NCBI RefSeq assembly: GCF_029784165.1
Contig: NC_073696.1
Coordinates: 158,695,606 to 158,759,605, forward strand
DNA length: 64,000 nt
Origin: Wyeomyia smithii
Lineage: Eukaryota; Arthropoda; Insecta; Diptera; Culicidae
Direction: 5' to 3'
This document shows positions 11,509-24,274 of this stretch, piece after piece. The translations under genes were made by a program, and so were the position numbers. Every line of letters starts with the position of its first letter. Position 1 is the stretch's first letter. The notes under the pieces are model-generated. The model searched no databases. It saw nothing but the letters and a program-made list of their open reading frames with translations, and was not told where the DNA came from.

Positions 11509-11765
11509 CACACCGAAACAGGGTCCCGATTCCGCAATTCACCTCTCTAAATCTAACGTATTACACTCTCCAACTCGCGATCCGAAAAAAAAATCGATCC
11601 TGTCTACAGAATTGCAAGCGATGTTCTTTCTGAAACTTTCGGATCAAGATAAAATTACGACCGTTCAGTTTAATAGGCGTCTTATTACTGATTTGCATAA
11701 GTGATTGAAGAATAATAGAATGCTTGACAATTATTGGGTTGTTAGGGTGGTCCTTCGAATTAAAT

Positions 11766-12256
11766 TTAATAGGACAATTTAAAATCGGTTACACATGCAT
11801 TGAATTTATCTGATTTAGTATTCATATTATCTAAAAATCTATCATTACCTTTCATAGAATCAAATTTATTTATAAAAATATCGTCTTCAAACACCAGATT
11901 TATTCTTAGAAATTCGCTGCATGCCCGTTCACGGCCGAGGAAAGATGGTTCAAATATCCATCCTTTATCCACACGCATTTATCACAAGGATTTTGAAACA
12001 AGAGACACGGCCAGCAAAATACTTTACCACGTGCCTGTGACCCGCACAACCACGATGCATCATAAGCGTTCACGTTAAATTTTCGTGTAATTGTCATTTC
12101 ACCTCTGACAAACGTTGACTTGAGGTTTTCTAGCTTTGGTCGAGGAACTTGCATTTTTGTGACTAAAAGCTTTTCTTCTACAGTTCGTCTTAAGAATGGC
12201 TTGACTAGAAGGTCCTTAACATGATCTGGCTCCATATTTATTTTAACGTACTGCAT
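11766..12256 (-). pseudogene. hAT-type transposase N-terminal fragment (TTF/ZMYM1-like zinc finger)
   Basis: The minus frame from about 12256 contains WLCGSQARGKVFCWPCLLF followed by W-x-G-YLNHL and a terminal H, the layout of the TTF-type zinc finger at the start of ZMYM1-like hAT transposases. The downstream frame (to 11766) is frameshifted and shows no DDE core. It is a short decayed fragment. It may be a domesticated-gene relic, but nothing suggests a functional gene. Confidence 0.55.
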
Positions 12257-12495
12257 TTGCCTCTTGAAAAGTACTGAAAAAAAAACATTTCATTCTACCA
12301 CCCAGGCAATACAACATTGCGTGTGTGTTACATACAATGCCACCGAGCGTATTTTTAGTAGCCATTATTAACACCGGCCGTAGGCCCTTGTCATGCAGAA
12401 TTCGGCGAGACGCGAATAGCGTCAAAACAGTTCGGGATGTGCTTGGACGCGCGTAATCGTTTTCATTGTTAATATTGCTAAGATATTGCTGATAT

Positions 12496-12740
12496 AGTAT
12501 ATCACCTCTATTCCGGAAATACTCATATTAGATGGTATTCAGCTATTTTCGTTGTTTTCAAGAAACTGAAAGTGGTCATCTTCGAATTCAAGATGGTGTT
12601 CAGGGTCAATGCTTGGCTTCTATACATTATTCCGATTACTGAAATATTCATATGTAGTAGTATTCGGCTGTTTTCCAGAAGTTACCATCTTACAATTCAA
12701 AATGGTGTCTGAGGTTAATTTTTAGCTCCATACATCATTC
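12496..12740. repeat. Satellite-like block, copy 1
   Basis: This stretch (gtatatcacctctattccgg ... ccatacatcattc) is nearly identical to 13804-14040. It belongs to the same 'ttccagaaaccggaagt / aattcaaaatggtgtctg' unit family seen at 2340-3190 and 14040-14760. Confidence 0.6.
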
Positions 12741-12830
12741 AAAATTTTCCTTGGTGTATTTACTGCTCGCCCAAATAACTTTTGCACTGGGGAGGGGCAT
12801 GGTTATGTGAAAAAAGCAAAATATTACACA

Positions 12831-12976
12831 AGGGATGCTACGGATATCCGCATCCGCATCCGCAAATGCGGATCATCCGTATGAAAATTGACATCCGCAT
12901 CAACATTTGCATCCGTAATCACATATCCGCATCCGCATCTGCAGATGTCTGAAAAATCACATCTGTAACATCCCTG
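12831..12976. mobile_element. MITE-like element with TCCGCA subterminal repeats
   Basis: AGGGATGCTAC at the left and GTAACATCCCT at the right are inverted copies. Inside, TATCCGCATCCGCATCCGCA-like hexamer runs occur at both ends. The ends resemble hAT-type TIRs, but no 8-bp duplication was found, so boundaries are provisional. Confidence 0.45.
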
Positions 12977-13437
12977 CTCTGGAGTATTCTTTTTGAATGC
13001 TTTCTTGCGAATATGATGATACGATTGTTGTAGTAGATGGTATCTCCGCCAATTCGTTTACAGATGCAGATGGTTACAACTCCGTCGGTAGAATGTTTCT
13101 TCCACATCCTTATGTTGATGGTTTCATGAATGAATTGTGTGGATGCTCTTCGAGATCAAATTCATCTTTCACTTTGATACAATATAATCTACACGAATCA
13201 CAAATTGATAAAGACGTATTAAAATGAGCTTGACTGTTCAATATTTTCAATTTTGCAATAACGTTTTCGTTTAATTTGCGTCAGCTTGATGGGCACCGAC
13301 GATCAGGAAAGGGTTTACAGCACTTGGGCTTGGTGTATTCCATTTTCACTTCATTCATCTTCACAAAATGCAAACTGTTACTAACACTTCTGGAGAAGTG
13401 CAATCGTATTTATATACGAAAACAGATATTATAGGTA

Positions 13438-13557
13438 CCCGCATAATCAATAACCATAAACGGATGATAATCCATATGGTTTAACGATATCTCATACAGT
13501 CGTGACTATATCCCGAACTAGTTGTTAAGCACGTTTTATGGTTATTGATTATGCGGG
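13438..13557. mobile_element. MITE, 120 bp, TA target duplication
   Basis: Ends CCCGCATAATCAATAACCAT and the inverted copy form 24-bp arms, flanked by TA at 13436-13437 and 13558-13559. This fits a Tc1/mariner or pogo-type MITE. No coding capacity. Confidence 0.75.
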
Positions 13558-13803
13558 TAACCCAGTAGTTATTGGTAGCGTACTTTACAAACAGTTATCA
13601 TTAGTAAATGAGTAGGTCGTGTTGCACGACAAACATATTTTTTATAAAACATTAGCTGACCCGGCAAACTTCGTCCCGCCTATTTTTGTGTTTAATTTAA
13701 TAATTTTCAACATTCCAAATTCATTGATTTCTTGCGAATTGTTTTTATATCGTTTGAAATTATTGTTTTTATCGGAATGACAACATTCTCGACTTTTGCC
13801 TTT

Positions 13804-14760
13804 GGTATATCACCTCTATTCCGGAAATACTCATATTAGGTGGTATTCAGTTATTTTCGTTGTTTTCAAGAAACTGAAAGTGGTCATCTTCGAATTCAAG
13901 ATGGTGTCCAGGGTCAATGCTTGGCTTCTATACATTATTTCGATTACGGAAATATTCATGTGTAGTAGTATTTGGCTGGTTGCCATCTTACAATTCAAAA
14001 TGGTGTCTGAGGTCAATTTTTAGCTCCATACATCATTCTGGTTAAAGAAACACACATATTGGGTGGTCACTTCAGGCTATTTTTCAGAAACCGGACGTCA
14101 CCATCCTGGATTTTAAAATGACATTTGGAGACAAATTCTAGCCCCTGAGCGTCATTCTGGTTCAAGAAACACCAATAATAGTTATTATTTAGTCGTTTCC
14201 GGCTGTTTTCCAGAAACCGGAAGTCACCATCTTACAATTCAAAATGGTGACTGTGGTCGATTCTAGCTCCTGTGTATCATTCTGGTATCGAAGCATCTCA
14301 TATTGAATGGAAATCGGCCATTTTTGGCTGTTTTTCAAAAATCGGAATTCGCCATCAGGGATTTCAAAATGGTATTCAGAGACAATTTCTGGCCTCTGAG
14401 CGTCATTCTGGTTGAAGAAACACCCATATTGGGTGGTATTTGCTCATTTTCGGCAGTTTCCCATTTTCCGGAAGTCGTAATCTTACAATTCATAATGTTG
14501 TCTGACGTCGATTCGTGGCTTCAGTGCATCATAACAATCCCGGAAATACCCATATTGAGTGTTATTTGGTTATTTGCCACTGTTGTTTAGGAACCGAAAG
14601 TCGCCTTATCGGATTTCAAAATGGCATTTGGAGACAATTACAGTCCTCTGAGCGTCATTCTGGTTAAAGAAACACTCATATTGGGTGGTATTTGGTCATT
14701 TGCCGCAATTTTCCAGCACCAGGAACTCGACATCTTTTATTTCAAAATGGCATTTGCAGA
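13804..14760. repeat. Satellite-like block, copy 2 (units near 110-130 bp)
   Basis: The first 235 bp repeats 12496-12740. It continues with about six further imperfect units built on 'ttctggttaaagaaacac', 'atattgggtggt', 'ttccagaaaccggaagtc' and 'caaaatggcattt'. The open frames across it (such as 14303-14590) are repeat artefacts. Confidence 0.65.
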
Positions 14761-14935
14761 GCTGGTAGCGTCTGAGTGACTCAAAAAACTGAAAAAAGAG
14801 ACCAAAAAGGAACCGAAAAGAGGGCAAAAAGTGACCATAAAGAAAATTTATAAAGAGGAAATTCGGACTAAGAAGCAAAAAAAATCTATTGATTTGTGAA
14901 AAAGGCCTGTAAATTTTAGGATATAAAATGATTGT

Positions 14936-15084
14936 GGGGCTTATTACGGGAGTCACTTCACAGTGAAATGACAACCGTAATAGGCACAGTGAAAGTGATT
15001 CCCATTTGATTTGTACGCGTCTTTTTTCATCGTGAGATTTTTTCCCTTCGTTCTCACCGTTAGGTGACACCCGTAATAAGCCCC
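14936..15084. mobile_element. MITE with GGGGCTTATTACGGG ends
   Basis: GGGGCTTATTACGGGAGTCAC at the left matches GTGACACCCGTAATAAGCCCC at the right as an inverted repeat. The element is 149 bp. The flanks share only TGT, so the superfamily is unclear. The overlapping open frames are shadows. Confidence 0.6.
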
Positions 15085-17626
15085 TGTATTAAAAAGGCAA
15101 TACAAACGTCTAACCGGGTGACCCCTCAAAATCAATTTTCGATTTCTCGTTTTTTCCTGGTTTTACCAAAAATATTTCTTAAATTCTCCCGTTGTTTCAT
15201 TATTGAAAATAAGGAAAAAACAGTGTTAGAAAACTATGAAAATATATTCGTCAACTCTGACCAGTTTCTACATAGAGTCCTGCCCAATTTTCGTTCTTTT
15301 TATCTCCAAATCGTTCGCAATCCTCGCCTTATGGCGCTTTTTTGCTTCTTTCACTTTTTTGTTGTTGTTAACTTTCCGTTGTGCTTCCAATGCTTCTGTT
15401 ATGGGAAAATTCTGACCCTCGAATTTCAAGAAGGCAATGTATGTGATTTTTTCGAGGATGCGAATAATGAACACTGGTTGAGGATGTGATTTAGACTTAG
15501 GATAAATTTTCTTCGTTCAGACGGGACACGAATCCGCAATCTCCGATGTCGAATTTTGTTTAGCGGTAGGACTCAAAAACTTTGTCTTCTCGAGAAAAAA
15601 TCTTCATGTAAAATTTGACCTCAATCAGATTTTGGGAGAAGAGCAAACAGTGGTCCAAGTTTTACTTACTTATTTACCCGATTAAAAAATAATGTCTCGA
15701 AAATCGTCGAGATGTTTTGTTATCTCGAAATACATTTTTTTCCGAAAAATTTCGATATCTTGAGCAAACAAAATTTTCGTGCTGAGGCATATATATTAGC
15801 AGTTTTTTCAAGGGCCTTAAATAAATTTGAACCGACACTTCAAATAAAATATTAACAGAAAACATTATTCCAAATAATCCGAGTAAAACCCGAAGTCGCT
15901 AGAAAAAAAACGGTAAAAATCTCATGGAAGCAAAAGAATCATTACGGTTTTTCTAGAATTCGATAAAGATGAGAAGGGTTTCGCGCCAACACGACTGAGG
16001 GATAGTAGCTTCTCGGAATTCACTGGGACTTTGCGAGTGTGTACACGCAAAAGTTCAAGCTTTAATCATCCAATATGTTCTTCAATTCGCACAGAATTTG
16101 CTCCGACTTCGCACAACGAATGCATGAAACGCATAACGCAAAAGTTGTACAAGGAATACATTGACAGAGATCAAAATCAGAATATGTATCATACACGCAA
16201 AAGTTGGACTGTGCGTAACCACATCAATATTGCGTCTTTTCAGAACATCTACATACTGTTTCGGAACCAGTACAACAAATGTGTGTTGTTCATAACGCAT
16301 TTGGTGCTCTAGTGAATGTTCAATGTATTGGACAGCTCAAAATCAAAACACCTTCGAAGTATTAATCGGTGCTAGTGTATTGCCATGATGATTCGTACTG
16401 GTATTGGTAATATTTTCCAGAAAGCTGCTATCGTTAAAGCAGTGCAAGCAGTAATCAATACTGATGATTTTGGTACTGACTAGGTTAACGCAAATATGAA
16501 CTGATCGATTCACTATCATGGATCCAGTCATTCAAAAACATCATCGAATCAATAACAACATCAACTTATTGTTTATTGTGTTGTTTATACTAAAAACAAG
16601 AAGTGATATTTGAAAAATCGGTCTTCTCAGATTTTATCTAAATAAGTTTTTTCAGATAGACAATTCAGTTGCCCAAAGTTCTTTTGAAGAAAGGGGTCCT
16701 CTTAAAGGAAAAAGTTTTTCTAGCAAATAACTTTTTTTCTTCTGAAAAGACCCCTTCTTTCAGAATAATTTTGCAACAAGATGACACAAGAGCCATCATT
16801 TCGGTCGTGTACTGCTATTATTTTTTTTCAATAGTAAATTTCAATAAACGCATCTTTCAACTGTCAAAACCAAAACCAAGACATTGGAATTACTATGTGC
16901 AAACTGTACTTTTGTTTCATGCCAGCTCTACTTCAATTCATTGCAAGCACTTTTACAAGACGATTGAATTTGTTGGAGAAAGTTTTGTTTCATCAATTTT
17001 TATCGGAAAACTGGTTGTAAATTGAATTTTTTGTGTTGATAAAGTATAATAATTTAAAAAAAGACACAGTAAGTCTCTATTTCGGCAAGAATTTATATCA
17101 TATTAGCTTGTTTCTTACATTTTCGCCCCTGAGGCAACTTAAAACGAGAATTTGAATCGAATATTTCTACATCGGAATTGGTCATTGTCATGTAGAATTT
17201 ATCATGGTCCGAATTTATGTTAGAACGATTCCTACACGTTCAAAAGAAGCAGGAGGCAATAAATACCCTTACACCCACCGAGATTTTTGTGGCACTAAGT
17301 AAAATAGATTCTCACATGTGTCGTTCTGCAAGAGCAAGGCCTCCCCGATATAAATTTTTGGCCCCAGTTTTGGCACAGACAAACAGATGAGCCACTCGAT
17401 GACGATTTCTTCGTCCTGCAAAATAACGATTATGAAAAACATTATGAAAAACAACATGTTAAGAAAACGGCGATTTTATATTATCCGTGAATTTTCGGAT
17501 TTCCAGCAATTACATCCAGAACCAATGACCATAACAGTTTCATGACAGCACAAGTTTATCGTTGAGAACAAAAAACCATGGATGGAATTGGTTTTTCATT
17601 ATATAACTTGAAAAAAAAAGACAAAA
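15085..17626. other. AT-rich stretch without recognisable gene
   Basis: Only short, mutually overlapping open frames occur here, none resembling a family I know (15064-15489 and its antisense lysine-rich frame are composition effects). A possible short hairpin with AAAGGGGTC/GACCCCTT arms lies at 16683-16765. 'acacgcaaaagtt' occurs twice (near 16023 and 16192). Confidence 0.4.
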
Positions 17627-17677
17627 TGGGACAAAATATGCGGGTACATTTTAAAAGTACTCGCATATTTTGTCCCA
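17627..17677. repeat. Near-perfect 51-bp palindrome
   Basis: TGGGACAAAATATGCGGGTAC is followed, after 9 bases, by its inverted copy with one mismatch. A related piece (gcgggtactttcaatatgggac) lies at 18360 and another GCGGGTAC at 18530, so it is probably the end or relic of a MITE family. Confidence 0.6.
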
Positions 17678-17771
17678 TCACATATGAATTCAACCAGCAA
17701 CCGGCAGTATCATTGGCAACGTAGATTGTACTACAGACAAACAACATTAGTTTAGTTGATTAAATGACATA

Positions 17772-18267
17772 GGGTAGGGAACATATTCTAAGCAGCTTTA
17801 GGAATCGCCTGTGTATTCAGAAGAAATACTCGAAACGTTTTGGGTGAAACTCAAACAGTAGTATATCAATCTGTTCGCTATCGTTTTCTCTGTCAGAACT
17901 TGTCTTCAGATTGTAAAACTAAGTTAGCAAACTTTAACAATCTTCAATCAAAGTTACCAATCGAGGGACACTATTCCAATCACCCCGAACCTATTTTAAG
18001 CAGTTTCCATATGTTTTGCAGGCGTTTTTTTTTCAGCACCCGAAGGTGCTCCTGAATGGCTGCAATATAGGTCGATTTGTTTCAATTGCAATTGTTCACA
18101 GATTTCTTTGTGATTAACGGTATTTCTCATATTCGTAAGACAGCTAGACAATCAAAGTTTTTGTTTCCATCATTGAAATTGTCGATATTGGTCAAGGAGC
18201 AGGAGTTTGAGGCCTGTTTTCTTCGACTAATTAAAATAGGCGCTGCTGCTTAAGCCGTTCCCTACCC
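17772..18267. mobile_element. MITE, about 0.5 kb, GGGTAGGGAAC ends with TA flanks
   Basis: The left end GGGTAGGGAAC and right end GTTCCCTACCC are inverted copies flanked by TA (17770-17771, 18268-18269). A TTCTAAGCAGC-like motif and GCTGCTTAAG sit just inside the two ends. No transposase. Confidence 0.6.
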
Positions 18268-18269
18268 TA

Positions 18270-20039
18270 CTTCTATATGCCTAAAATAATTCGATATACA
18301 CTAATCTGGAGCAAAATTATATGTTTGCAGTTTGTACCACTATGCAGTGGGACTGTAATGCGGGTACTTTCAATATGGGACAAAAACAACTTGGTATTTT
18401 TTTCCATGTTTTTCCGTACAAAAGCATAAATTTTAATTTTTTTCCAAAAAATATGATAACAATTAAGTCGATTCCCGATGATAACTCAAAAGTGACCAAA
18501 ATCAGTATAGGACAGTTACGCGGGTACCGGCAGTAATGCCTCTGATGTTGCTATAAACAAGCGTACACGCTTATTAGCAAAATCAAAAACCGTTTTTACG
18601 AAAATTAGTTTCACGGCTGTTTGTCTGTGACTTTAGTATATGATGCACAATTGGGTAAATCAACTCAATCCAATCGAAAATTTGAAGTAACTGAGGCATG
18701 AACGAACATTTAACACTTCAAAATTTAGTGCTTAAGCCTGCTCCACATTAAAAGGCTAGTTGGAACAGGCTTTCGAACACACCGACTCTGCTATCATTTT
18801 CCCCTGATAAATTAATATGCCAGAGCGATCAAGTTACCTGATCAAAATATCGCAATCCTTCGTTGGGGAATCCTGTTTTGTACTCAATGTCCTTCTGTGC
18901 TGTTTCGCAGCATTATTTGCTATTATATATATGCTCTTTTTGACTATTATATTTTTTTGCTATTATATATATGCTCTTTTTGACCGGAGGAAGAAAGAAC
19001 CGATCAGAGTAACATCTGATTAACAATTCGTGCCGATCGGGTGGATTTACTTTGCTCACAAATGTGTAGTGTCATTTCTTGCTCTGCAAGCTACTGAGCT
19101 AGCCATGAGGCAAAGTAATGTAACTGTTTTTTTAATATTCGCGTTGACGGCGTTGCTGTTATTTGCTTAGTTTTTGCAGGCGAACAAGAAAGAAGGAAAT
19201 ATTTTTGCTTTTATCATTTCGCGCTTTTTGATAATTACATATGAAAGTTGACGTAGATGCGAACAGCCTTTAAGTTTCTTTTTAACAACGTCAACGCGGA
19301 ATGCTTTAATATCAATTTTTAGTAACCTAACTATGTCAGCTGCATTATTTGATTAAAGCAAACGAAATCCTACAACACCCGAAAGCAAATTGATCCTATT
19401 TTTTCGAATTCGTTTGGAACCACAATTAGATTTTAAATTTTTACTCCGTCGAAATTGTGTAATTGATTGTTTTTTCTTTGCACCGTGAATCACAGTGCTC
19501 TTTATTGCATTGCGTTTATAAAAGTTCGTGGTTCTGAAAATGGGTGCCTTTGATGTATTTTTCGTAACAGCTTAATCAAATCAAGTAAAACTATGAGTTG
19601 ACTGCATATGCAGCACGTATTTGCTGCCTACTGATATCAAGAGCAATATTTTACATCCACACAAATCAACGAAGAGGAGTATTCAGAAGCCTGAGTTGGA
19701 ATGAGTCATAGTTAAAAAAAATCAAAATGATTGACGAGTTTCGAAACTGCAAGGTAAAACTTTTTTTGATAACCAAAAAGCTCAGTTAAAGTTTAGACAA
19801 ATAGTTTAAGGAGTGGTTAGTCCCCCCAATCCCCGCCGATGCTTACAGCTTTTAGGAAACAGCAAAATATGCGTATTCGTTAAGTTTGATTTCGCAGGTC
19901 TAGCTACTAAACTGCTATCTATTTTGGTTGAAACCAACAACCAGGTTATCCCTAACAGAGAGGATCAAGCCAATTGACTTACAGATTTTCAAGTTGATAT
20001 TTTTTCAAAAATGGTTCAACAAATGAAGCGACAATTTCT
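18270..20039. other. Non-coding stretch; small tandem duplication
   Basis: No gene was recognised. A 29-bp segment 'tttgctattatatatatgctctttttgac' region occurs twice with period 40 (18916-18984). It lies inside a small hydrophobic open frame (18817-19023) that I do not regard as a supported gene. Confidence 0.4.
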
Positions 20040-21270
20040 GGCCTCTGAACATCATTCTGGTTAAAGAAACATCCATATTTGGTTGTTTTTGGGTCATTTT
20101 CGGCAGCTTTCCAGTCACCGGAAGTCGCCATTGTCGGAGGTCGATTTGTGGTTTCAGTGCATCATCACGATTTCGGAAATACCCATATTGGGTGGTACTT
20201 GGTCATATCCCGCTGTTTCTCAGAAAGCGGAAGTCGCCATCTTGGATTTTAAAATGATATTTGGAGACATTTTCCGGATAGAAACCGGAAGTTTCCATCT
20301 TAAATTTAACAATGGCGTCTGGAGTCGAGAATTTTTTTTTGTTCTCAAAAACCTCAACATATCAAATTTGGTTCCATTTGCTTGATTATTTCTCGAGATG
20401 TGCAGAAATTTGTGTGGAACCCCTCCTTTCAGAAGAAGGAGGGGTGTCGAAACATTATAGACATCTTTGTTACCACTGAAAATATTCACCTGCCGAATTT
20501 GGTTCCATTTATTTGGTTAGTTCTCGAGATGTGCAGAAATTTGTGTTTCATTTGTTTGGAACCCTTCCCTCACATAAGAGGGAGGGGTGTCAAACCATTA
20601 TAGACATATTTAATACCTCTAAAAACATTTACATGCCAAATTTGGTTCTATTTGGTGGATTGGTTCTCGAGCTGTGCGAAATTTGCGTTTCTTATGTATG
20701 GGACCCCTCCTTTTGAAAAGAGGGAGAGGAGTCAAACTGTTATGGATATATTTGATACCCCTAAAAACATCCACCTGCCAAATTTGGTTCCATTTGCTTG
20801 GTTAGTTTTCGAGATGTGCATGAATTTGTGTTTCATTTGTATAGGACCCCTCCCTTCCAGAACAGGGGGGGGGGGGGTGTCATACCATATTGGATATTTC
20901 TGTTACCCCTAAAAACATCCACCTGCCAAATTTGGTTCCATTTGCTTGGTTAGTTTTGTGAGATGTGCATGAATTTGTGTTTCATTTGTATGGGACCCCT
21001 CCCTTCTAGCAGAGAGAGGGGTGTCATACCATTATGGATATTTTCGATATCCCTAAAAACATCCACCTGCCAAATTTGGTTACATTTGCTTGGTTAGTTT
21101 CGAGATGTGCATGAATTTGTGTTTTATTTGTATGGGACCCCTCTCTTCCAGAAGAAGGAGGGGTCTCGAACTATCTTAGTCACCTTTCTCGGACCCTAAA
21201 ACCCTTACATTCAGTAGTTTCTAAGCCTATATGGAACAGACAGACAGACAGAGCTGCATTTTTATATGTT
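20040..21270. repeat. Composite satellite block, reversed copy
   Basis: Short 'ggaagtcgccat / aaaatggc' units (20040-20340) are followed by five or six units of about 150 bp (20340-21200; 'ccaaatttggttccatttgcttggttagttttcgagatgtgcatgaatttg' type). The block ends in a CAGA run (21236-21252). This is the reverse order of 1805-3190, so both are copies of one composite family. A G run lies near 20866-20876. Confidence 0.7.
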
Positions 21271-21943
21271 TAGATTCGGCAAGGGAGTACGTGTAGGTAG
21301 ACCAAGGTACAGCGCTTGAGTTATTTATCCAATCGTTTTGTTGTCAAAGAATGAATTGTATATTTTTGATCAAGCATCCCAATGAACGTATGGTTTTTGC
21401 TGGAAAACCACGGACAAATCGGGAAAAACGTGTATTTTTGTAAATATTAATAATTTTTCGAGCTTAAATTCAATATATCTCGAAAACCGATGTTAACTAC
21501 CAAAAGCCTTTCGATTCAAAATGACTCTCTGCATCTTTTAAGATCATCAAAATACAAATATTTTGAAAAATGTTTGAATTAGAATTTATTATAAAAAAAA
21601 TAATCTACCATAAAAACAATATTTTTCATTTCTCCATCCTGGAGTTTTTTTTTAAAGTTGCGTATTAACGCCAAGTTTCTAAAAAAAAATTAAAAAACTC
21701 AACTCTTTTTTTTTAATTGAAATTTAATGTTTATTTTTAATTTTTTTTGTCAGAATTTTATTTTTTGTACAGTGTATATTTTTTATGATACATTTTTAAT
21801 TCCCTACTACTCATTCTCAGACAGTTTTTCTATACAACCAACGGTTTCTGGGCTACAATGCTTTGAATGAAACCTTTGCCAAAAGGCATACGCCCTTTTA
21901 GAATATAACTCATGGGTGTAAAAAATCTCTCCATCTGTGAAAA
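21271..21943. other. AT-rich stretch, nothing recognised
   Basis: The sequence has T and A runs and no coding pattern. It precedes the LINE fragment and may be unrelated spacer. Confidence 0.35.
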
Positions 21944-22712
21944 ATGCTCAGTTTGCTAAGCCAAATATGCGTGCAAAGTCTTATATTTGTCTTGTTTGTA
22001 AACGACATATGCACTAGACTGAAGTCCCAGAAGCAGATGTTTGCTGATGATCTCAAATTCTATAGAGAAGTATCGTCACCTCTGGACTGTTTGGCTTTGC
22101 AAGACGACATTAACGAACTCTCGCTATGGTGTTCACAAAATGGCATGAAAATGAACGCAGCGAAGTGCAAAATTGTCTTATTCACAAGACGCTCTAACTC
22201 TGTAAACCATACATATTACATCGATAGTAACGTCCTGGAGCGGGTCACTTCTATTCGCGATCTAGGAGTCACAATAGACTCTAAACTCCGATTTCATGAT
22301 CATGTCTCAATCATTGCAGCCAAAGCGTTTGCAGTGCTCGGACTCATTCGAAGGCAGTCGCGCCATTTCACTGATGTATACACTCTAAAAATGTGCATTG
22401 GTTCGGAGCATCCTTGAGTATGCAGTTCAAGTCTGGGCACCATACCAACTAGCGCACGCCGTGAAATTAGAGCGGATACAAAAGCAGTTCATTCGGTATG
22501 CTTTACGCCAACTACCGTGGAATGATCCGGTGAATTTACCTGACTACACCGCGCGTTGCATGCTTCTTAACTTAGAAACTCTCGCAGCCCGTCGAATCAA
22601 GCTGCAAAGAACGTTTATTTTCGACATAATAGAAAATGTTATTGACTGTCCAGAACTGTTAAGACACATCAATTTTATTGTACCCCCGCGAGCCCTCCGA
22701 AGTTATCCATGA
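21944..22712 (+). pseudogene. Non-LTR retrotransposon reverse transcriptase fragment
   Basis: The first frame (21944-22417) has the RT catalytic motif as FADDLKFY, then DDINELSLWCSQNGMKMNAAKC and IRDLGVTIDSKLRFHDH, all RT palm/thumb features. It shifts frame near 22400 into 22398-22712, which carries VRSILEYAVQVWAPY and FIRYALRQLPWNDP, the same tail as at 4889. Endonuclease and RT fingers are missing, so it is 5' truncated and frameshifted. The clade is CR1/L2/jockey-like but unproven. Its 3' UTR with AATAAA-like motifs runs to about 22845. Confidence 0.75.
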
Positions 22713-22849
22713 ACTGGGTATGACGAAAACGGCTTTTAAAAATAGAATTAGAAATTATAATAAGCTATAATTAGTCTGCACGATTTTTATTCGAAGACGA
22801 GAAACAATAAACAATAATAAATGCCTTGGCCGTCTTAGAATGCGTGGAG

Positions 22850-24274
22850 ACTGATATGCTTTTATTTTCTATATATAGAGAGAAAATAAAGGTAAACGAG
22901 TCCCATCATTTATTTCCAACCCAGGAATTCATGCAAAAGTTCTTAGAACTCATGGAAATATATAATGTTCCACCTCATAAACATACAGTCGAATAAAACA
23001 TACTTTTTGTCAAATCATAGTTATTTGCATCAAATTCAAAATTAGAACTTCAATTGAAATTTTCTCAATTGTGAGCATTTCCATATGGGACTCTTATGCT
23101 TTTATGGGCAGTAGAAGTGACGCCCTCTAAATCCAGAAGAACAAATATTTTTCATTCTTTCGGAAAAAAATGTGTACACGTGGACCTTCATTACCTTCTT
23201 TACACATCTGACCCCCCTCTTAAAGCTGTCCACGTGGAATGTGCACAGGTGATTTGGCCTACAAAATTTTCTTGTTGAATGAAGGTTGAATCTTGTTGAA
23301 TGAAGTAAGCCTTTTTCGAAGCTTAGGCTTCTATGCAAATAGATTTTAGGTAGACAGATGTCTATACCTGCAAGGTACCATTGAAATCTGAGAGACTAAT
23401 ATCAATTACTTATCGAGTTTGTATGAATTTCCCTAGAATATCGGTCATTTCAACATAGAATGGACATAACTCTAAATCGCTACCAACGATTTGTTTTAAT
23501 TTACCTATAGATGAAAAACATTAAAACGAACAAACTAGCGTGCACCTTTTTTTTGGTAACGGTTTTTGATAACCGTGTAAATGCAAGTGCAGTTTTATTC
23601 TAAGAATATTGGTCGATCAAATTTTTGCGTATTTTCCGATCGTTTGGCATGTTGCTGTTTCATTTTCGCACCGAAATAAATAAGCAAACAACCTAAATGC
23701 CTGATATTCCCTGATGCTCCCGGGTTTAGCGGTAGTCGCCACTATGAATTCTGATCAGATCGTCTATTGACCAAAAAATGGAAAAGGAAATCTGGCCTTA
23801 AGTTTTTTCATTCAGATATTATTTTCTTTTATACTAATCATTACACTATATTGTTTACGAAAAAGCCAGTATCAACCTTAACTCTCCATTCACATCGAAG
23901 CGAAACATACCATTCCTGACGGAAGTGAGTGCGACATTCCCCAAAGTCGGCCGCCGCTGAGTGTTTGAAAACCATGAAAAAATATGATTAAGCATTAACG
24001 CGAATTTTAAAAATAAATCTGTACCTTGACCTAAAAGTTGATGGATATCCATTCATTTTACTATACATCCTCACGAACTAATTTTGTAACTATAATTTTT
24101 AGCTCTTGTAACTGCTTGAACTGAACTTTAGATAAATAAACACAGATCAACGCGTTTTGAATCAGACCGAAGCAAAAAGTGTTAAGAAAATTGTGACTAA
24201 CACATTTTTATTTGCGTCCCTATTCTGTTACGATGCATAAACATATTCAGTTAACATGGTGTGTCAGGTTGTGT
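22850..24274. other. Stretch without recognised gene
   Basis: Only short open frames without family resemblance are present. An imperfect palindrome (ggtaacggtttttgataaccg) lies near 23555. The last 8 bases before 24283 (ctaataac, 24275-24282) are the target duplication of hAT-type copy A. Confidence 0.35.

Noticed and set aside
15064..15489. 141-codon ORF and its lysine-rich antisense frame
   Set aside because: No recognisable domain; AT-rich and overlapping a MITE end.
18817..19023. Small hydrophobic ORF resembling a one-pass membrane protein
   Set aside because: Half of it is a 40-bp AT-rich tandem duplication; no homology, no promoter, likely composition-driven.
20340..21200. CRISPR-like array of regular repeats
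   Set aside because: Units of about 150 bp are diverged throughout with no unique spacers; a eukaryotic satellite.
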